Source: Spirosoma sordidisoli
GTDB taxonomy: Bacteria; Bacteroidota; Bacteroidia; Cytophagales; Spirosomataceae
Length of the DNA stretch: 64,000 bases
NCBI RefSeq assembly: GCF_004138325.1
Contig: NZ_SBLB01000008.1
Span: 1-64,000, forward strand
Direction of reading: 5' to 3'
In this document: positions 60,352 through 64,000 of the stretch, in pieces
Position numbering within the stretch: the stretch's first letter is position 1
Layout of the letters: each line of letters starts with the position of its first letter
Position numbers and translations under genes: made by a program
Notes under the pieces: model-generated
Databases searched by the model: none
The model's input: only the letters and a program-made list of their open reading frames with translations
Told to the model about the DNA's origin: nothing

Positions 60352-61422
60352 ATGAAGACGACGGCCTATACCAGACGAGACAATCTGATTGCGTTAGGCG
60401 TGCTGCCTTGTTACTACCTGCTCTTCAACTACCTGTTGTTCGGCGCGACCTATGTCCGGCGGCTCGATGTGTTCGTCTACGCCACGCTCAGCATCGTACT
60501 GGTTCTGACACCCCTTTACTTTCTGCACGCGATACCGGCTCTCTACTTCCGCCAGCGGCTCCCAGCCATTCGCCAAACCTGGCAACGGATGCTGCTGTCG
60601 CTGCTGGCTCATGTGGTGATGAGCTGGCTTGTTGTCCTGTTGTTCTTTTACGGCTACGACTGGATCGGATTTCCGGGTTATACGTTCGATGCGGGGCGGC
60701 TCCAACGGGCGCTGCTGCTGAGCGTGGTTGGCAACGTGATCGTGAACGTTATCCATGAGAGCGTCTATACCTTCGAGCGCTGGTCGCAGGCGCTGAACGA
60801 AACCGAGAAACTGAAAAAAGCCAACCTGCAAAGCCAGCTCGACGGACTAAAGCAGCAGGTCAGCCCGCATTTTCTGTTCAACAGCCTCAACTCGCTCTCG
60901 TCGCTAATCGACGAAGACCCCGGGCGGGCCGAAGAATTCGTAGCGGAGCTGGCCAGCGTATACCGCTATCTGCTCCAGAACAACACCGACGAGCTGACCA
61001 CCCTGGCTACCGAACTGCGATTTATCCGGTCGTATTTCCATCTGCAGCGCACCCGCTACGGCAACGGCCTGACCATGCAGATCGACGTGGCCGATACCTG
61101 GCTGGACGCCCGCATACCGCCCCTGACGCTGCAACTGCTGGTCGAGAATGCCATCAAGCATAATATTGTCTCGGCCGATCAGCCGCTGCACATCCGCCTG
61201 GCCACCAATTCGGCCGGTTGCCTGGTCGTTAGCAACAACCTGCAGCGCAAGCCGGCCCGCACCGACCGCCAAACCGTCTTGTCGAACGGCGTCGGGCTGG
61301 CTAACATTACCACTAAATACCGATTGCTGAGCCGATCAGCCGTGCATATTGAAGAAACCAACGGGCAGTTTACGGTAACGCTGCCCCTGCTCGGCCAAAC
61401 CACCCTGCTCAGCGAAGCCTGA
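60352..61422 (+). CDS. LytS-type sensor histidine kinase (second of tandem pair)
   Basis: A 356-residue kinase with four membrane helices at about 12-150 and a His_kinase domain. The box reads QVSPHFLFNSLNSLSSLIDE (His173), with Ser in place of the usual Asn before Pro. LLVENAIKHNIVSADQPLHI and GVGLANITTKYRLLS form a complete ATP-binding site, unlike the preceding kinase. ADQPLHIRLATNSAGCLVVS closely matches the kinase at 57.0 kb, which points to gene duplication. It lies 127 bases upstream of the response regulator. Confidence 0.9.
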   Translation: MKTTAYTRRDNLIALGVLPCYYLLFNYLLFGATYVRRLDVFVYATLSIVLVLTPLYFLHAIPALYFRQRLPAIRQTWQRMLLSLLAHVVMSWLVVLLFFYGYDWIGFPGYTFDAGRLQRALLLSVVGNVIVNVIHESVYTFERWSQALNETEKLKKANLQSQLDGLKQQVSPHFLFNSLNSLSSLIDEDPGRAEEFVAELASVYRYLLQNNTDELTTLATELRFIRSYFHLQRTRYGNGLTMQIDVADTWLDARIPPLTLQLLVENAIKHNIVSADQPLHIRLATNSAGCLVVSNNLQRKPARTDRQTVLSNGVGLANITTKYRLLSRSAVHIEETNGQFTVTLPLLGQTTLLSEA

Positions 61423-61549
61423 CGGCTGATGCTGCGTTTGGGTGGGTTCAGTGCCTGTTTCTGCGGGTTGGCCGCGAGTCAGGTTGCTCCGGCATTGGCC
61501 CGTACTGTATTTTTAATCTTTACCTCTTTTGCGTAAACCCTCGCTGACC

Positions 61550-62341
61550 ATGAATGTACTTATTATCGAAGACGAAGAATTAGCCGTCCGCAAGCTGACC
61601 AAACTGCTACAGGACGTTGACCCTACCCTGCATGTTGTGGGCACAGCCGCCAGCGTACGAGCTTCGGTCAGCTGGCTCGAGGCCAACGCACCCGGTCAGC
61701 CCTCGGCGCCGGATCTGATTCTGATGGATATTGAACTGGCCGATGGGCAGAGCTTCGAAATCTTCGAGCAGACGACCGTTACGGCGCCGGTCATTTTTAC
61801 AACCTCCTACGACGAATACGCGCTGCGGGCTTTTAAAGTCAACAGCATCGATTACCTGCTGAAACCCATCAAACGGCAGGAGCTGGAAGCCAGCCTCGAA
61901 AAACACCGCCGGCTCAGCAGCGGAGCCGCCACCGACCCCACCCCGCAGGTATCCATCGACGCCCTGGTGCAGCAGCTCCGCAAACAGGTAGCCCCCACCG
62001 AACACCGGCGCCGGTTTCTGGTCCGGCATCTGTCGCAGTGGGTACCCATCGAAGTGAGCGATATCGCTTATTTCTATTCCGAAGAAGGCGTAAGCCTGTT
62101 TCGTACGCGCAGCAACCAGAAATTCTCCGTCGACTATACCCTCGATGAGCTGGAGTCGATGCTCGATCCCGGCCAGTTTTTCCGGGCCAACCGTCAGTTT
62201 ATTGTCGATATCAACTCTGTACAGCAAATCCACCCCTACTTCAACAACAAACTGAAACTGACCCTGAAACCCAGCCCCGACGACGAAGTTCTGGTCAGCC
62301 GCGAACGGGCCACTGATTTTAAGAAATGGATGGGCAAGTAA
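61550..62341 (+). CDS. LytTR-family response regulator
   Basis: A 263-residue regulator starting MNVLIIEDEELAVRKLTKLL. The receiver has the acidic pair Glu-Asp-Glu near residues 7-9, Asp60 in LILMDIELADGQ and the Lys in SIDYLLKPIKRQELEASLEK. A linker leads to the LytTR DNA-binding domain (RRFLVRHLSQWVPIEVSDIA, YFYSEEGVSLFRTRS and FFRANRQFIVDINSVQQIHP). It is the output partner of the kinases just upstream. An in-frame TTG at 61529 is a less likely start. Confidence 0.92.
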   Translation: MNVLIIEDEELAVRKLTKLLQDVDPTLHVVGTAASVRASVSWLEANAPGQPSAPDLILMDIELADGQSFEIFEQTTVTAPVIFTTSYDEYALRAFKVNSIDYLLKPIKRQELEASLEKHRRLSSGAATDPTPQVSIDALVQQLRKQVAPTEHRRRFLVRHLSQWVPIEVSDIAYFYSEEGVSLFRTRSNQKFSVDYTLDELESMLDPGQFFRANRQFIVDINSVQQIHPYFNNKLKLTLKPSPDDEVLVSRERATDFKKWMGK

Positions 62342-62363
62342 GTGTACCTGTACACTCACTTGC
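62334..62363. terminator. Strong hairpin between convergent genes
   Basis: GCAAGT-A-AGTGTAC, loop CT, GTACACT-C-ACTTGC pairs over 13 base pairs with one A-C mismatch. It overlaps the response regulator stop codon and lies two bases before the end of the convergent VOC gene. It has no U tract. Confidence 0.6.
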
Positions 62364-62365
62364 GC

Positions 62366-63064
62366 TTACAACGCCGACACGACTTTACCGATCGGCAGCT
62401 GGTTCACCTCGTACGACGTCATTTCATGCACCACCCCACCCGGCTCATTCACGAACCGGACCCGGCAGTAGTTGAGCCCCGCCGGTGTATTGGTAAACAA
62501 CCAGTTGCGCCCCACTTTTGACAGAATGAACAGTCCGTTATCGTCGCCCAGCGCCGTGAAATCGGCCGTGGGTGCCGACCGGCTGAAAGGCGGTACCCCA
62601 AACCGGCGCTGGAGCTGACAGGCGGTACTGGCTACGTCTTCGGTGCCGATGCCGATCTCGCTCACGCCCTGAAACAGGTCATTGATGGTCAGGTTCGGAT
62701 CGTCGAGCGGCAGGTCCGTACGGGCAATAAACTCCAGCAGATTGCCCGTACCATCGTAGAAGTAGCAGGCTTTAGCGCGCCAGTCCGGCAAATCGGCGAT
62801 GATGTTGTCCGGTCTGTCGGTATCCAGATAATCCAGATCGAAATAATACATGACCACATCGAGCGAGCTACGGGGTACGTTGATCGCCAGGTGGTACGGC
62901 GCTACGGGTCGATTGGTCAAGTGAAAGGTCAGTCGGGTCCAGCCGATCATCAGGGTCAGGTGGTCATACGAGCGCGACAGAACGGGCAGGCCCAGCCGAC
63001 GAACGTAAAAGTGCCGGGTGGCGGTCAGATCGGTTGTGTACAGATCAAGATCAAGGAGTTTCAT
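62366..63064 (-). CDS. VOC-family (glyoxalase-like) protein
   Basis: A 232-residue protein with two VOC beta-alpha-beta-beta-beta modules. It starts MKLLDLDLYTTDLTATRHFY, VRRLGLPVL, the usual first strand and helix. SYDHLTLMIGWTRLTFHLT and NLLEFIARTDLP with a likely metal ligand Glu follow. The second module is seen at VSEIGIGTEDVASTACQLQR, FG. It could be a dioxygenase, glyoxalase or resistance-type binding protein. The substrate cannot be told. It is transcribed alone and converges on the response regulator gene. Confidence 0.85.
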   Translation of the reverse strand: MKLLDLDLYTTDLTATRHFYVRRLGLPVLSRSYDHLTLMIGWTRLTFHLTNRPVAPYHLAINVPRSSLDVVMYYFDLDYLDTDRPDNIIADLPDWRAKACYFYDGTGNLLEFIARTDLPLDDPNLTINDLFQGVSEIGIGTEDVASTACQLQRRFGVPPFSRSAPTADFTALGDDNGLFILSKVGRNWLFTNTPAGLNYCRVRFVNEPGGVVHEMTSYEVNQLPIGKVVSAL

Positions 63065-63539
63065 AAGGGAAGAGGCAGCCTGCGCGACAGCCTGTTTAGG
63101 AGTTGTTTACTATAGTAAAGATCAGCCTTTGGGCGCCAGCTATCAATGAGTTACCGGATGAAGCGCCGAAAACCACGGATGAAGTGAAGTCTCCTCTCCA
63201 CACCCGTCGCGGTGTCCCCACCGGGACGCGTAGTCCGCGACCTGACCGGAGGGGTTTTCCGGCTGACGCATAGGTGTCCGTGGGGACACGGACACGGGTG
63301 GCGGGACACGGGCACGGGTGAGTGAAGTCTCCTCTCCACACCCGTCGCGGTGTCCTCACCGGGACGCGTAGTCCGCGACCTGACCGGAGGGTTTGTCTAG
63401 CTGACGCATAGGTGTCCGTGGGGACACGGACACGGGTGACGACACGGACATGGGTGGCGGGACACGGGCACGGGTGGCGGAAATAAAGAGGCCAGGAACC
63501 ACCCGTTAGGGCAGCGCCTGGCCTGTTTCGTTGATCCGG
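63065..63539. other. Repeat-filled gap without genes
   Basis: These 475 bases hold the two-copy 138-bp repeat (63185-63475) described separately. The first 120 bases show nothing recognisable apart from likely promoter sequence of the VOC gene. The frames visible across the repeats are not genes. Confidence 0.6.
63185..63475. repeat. Two direct copies of a 138-bp repeat with GTGTCCGTG hairpins
   Basis: Copies start at 63185 and 63323 with TGAAGTCTCCTCTCCACACC and run with few differences through GTAGTCCGCGACCTGACCGG and CTGACGCATAGGTGTCCGTG. Each has the hairpin GTGTCCGTG-GGGA-CACGGACAC (63274-63295 and 63412-63433) and ends in short GGGACACGGGCACGGGTG repeats. The hairpin core is the one found near 37.57 and 53.6 kb. 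Confidence 0.8.
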
Positions 63540-64000
63540 TTATTTTTCGATCAGGACGTTGGTCTGGGCGTTGGTTTCGAAGGTATTGACCGTCATCAGG
63601 TCGGTGTTGGCCGATGCGCCGTAGCTCACGAAGACGCCGTAGCCACCGCTGCCGCTGATGCGGGTGTTGCGGATCGTCATGGCCGCTTTTGTGCCGTAGA
63701 TGGCCACATTCGCCTTTTTACCCGACACAATGATGCCACTGCCGGCATTGGTTACTTCGGCGTTTTCGAGTACGTTTTTCGAATCCTGCGAGTAGCAGAT
63801 GAGGCCCCGCCAGTACCCGGCCGTGCGCTCGGCACCCGTCAGCACGACTTTCTCAGTAGCCGTTCCTTTGGCACTCAGGTACCCACTGCTGTTGACCCGA
63901 ATAACGGCGTCGCGGTTCATTTCCATCGTAACCCCCGGACTCAGCCGGAAGCCCGTATTGATCGTGAACTCCCCATTGATGCGGTAAGGCGTTTTGTCGG
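63540..64000 (-). CDS. Parallel beta-helix protein, 5' part beyond the window
   Basis: The reading frame is open from 63540 to the window end with no stop, so the ATG at 63926 is probably internal. At least 153 residues are present. The sequence has the repeating pattern of right-handed beta-helix repeats: LSPGVTMEMNRDAVIRVN, SSGYLSAKGTATEKVVLTGA, NVLENAEVTNAGSGIIVSGK and MTIRNTRISGSGGYGVFVSY, ending TNVLIEK. Such proteins are usually exported and bind or cleave polysaccharides. The part seen has no secretion signal and cannot tell an enzyme from a structural protein. Confidence 0.8.
   Translation of the reverse strand, partial: DKTPYRINGEFTINTGFRLSPGVTMEMNRDAVIRVNSSGYLSAKGTATEKVVLTGAERTAGYWRGLICYSQDSKNVLENAEVTNAGSGIIVSGKKANVAIYGTKAAMTIRNTRISGSGGYGVFVSYGASANTDLMTVNTFETNAQTNVLIEK

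Noticed and set aside
63096-63359. Minus-strand frames at 63.1-63.4 kb as a small Arg/Pro/Gly-rich protein
   Set aside because: The frame repeats itself because the DNA is a 138-bp direct repeat; there is no independent sign of coding.

Overview
The window looks like chromosome of a Bacteroidota bacterium of the order Cytophagales, close to Spirosoma and relatives. The grounds are a SusC/SusD pair, several large secreted proteins with type IX secretion C-terminal signals (both the short type A and the gliding-motility-associated type B form), a TAnnTTTG-type promoter element upstream of the drug-efflux operon, LytS/LytTR signalling, DUF1080 proteins, and a moderately GC-rich coding sequence with sparse Shine-Dalgarno sites. 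No rRNA, tRNA, CRISPR array, transposase or phage gene was recognised.

Region 1 (about 0.5-13.7 kb) is an exopolysaccharide or capsule locus: a Wzx-type flippase, a type B T9SS cargo protein, a 4'-phosphopantetheinyl transferase, six glycosyltransferases or glycosyltransferase-like proteins, an O-antigen-ligase/polymerase-type membrane protein, a polyprenyl-phosphate sugar transferase with an N-terminal receiver-like domain, and a stand-alone receiver whose phospho-acceptor Asp is replaced by Glu. Region 2 (14.1-18.9 kb) is the most distinctive part. Two 80-residue paralogous peptides with double-glycine leaders are followed by an intrinsic terminator, an HlyD-type adaptor and a C39-peptidase ABC exporter, and a small XRE-family regulator is divergently encoded across a region with direct and inverted repeats. 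This is a complete peptide-export cassette with no evident maturation or immunity gene.

Region 3 (18.9-32.5 kb) holds metabolic and housekeeping genes (acetoacetyl-CoA synthetase, an RluB-type pseudouridine synthase with a roughly 390-residue Arg/Asp-rich N-terminal tail, DeoC, GcvT, ComB), a large choice-of-anchor I T9SS protein, and two tandem secreted proteins in which TonB_C-like domains flank MORN-like repeats. Region 4 (32.6-37.5 kb) is an EmrAB-TolC-type efflux operon divergent from a MarR regulator, with a palindromic operator inside the efflux promoter. Region 5 (37.7-53.6 kb) encodes an aldehyde dehydrogenase, an M4 metalloprotease with a T9SS signal, small lipoproteins, two DUF1080 (3-keto-disaccharide hydrolase-type) proteins with a cytochrome c/beta-propeller protein, and a SusC/SusD pair. 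Together the last group suggests uptake and periplasmic processing of a glycan or glycoside.

Region 6 (53.8-64 kb) carries an ECF sigma factor with a small membrane protein, a UBP-type zinc finger protein, NhaA, three LytS-type histidine kinases with one LytTR response regulator, a lipocalin-like lipoprotein, a VOC protein and the 3' part of a parallel beta-helix protein that runs off the window.

The gaps between genes are unusually rich in structured repeats. There are three families: (a) CCCC-GTN-GGGG or GTCCC-TAC-GGGAC hairpin repeats at the left edge and as a five-copy 56-bp array near 56.7-57.0 kb; (b) CCGTG-GGGA-CACGG hairpins near 37.5, 53.6 and 63.3 kb; (c) inverted repeats built of GATGAGT/GATTGAG-like words at 23.1, 32.5 and 37.4-37.8 kb. 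All names come from reading the sequence by eye; no database search was possible.
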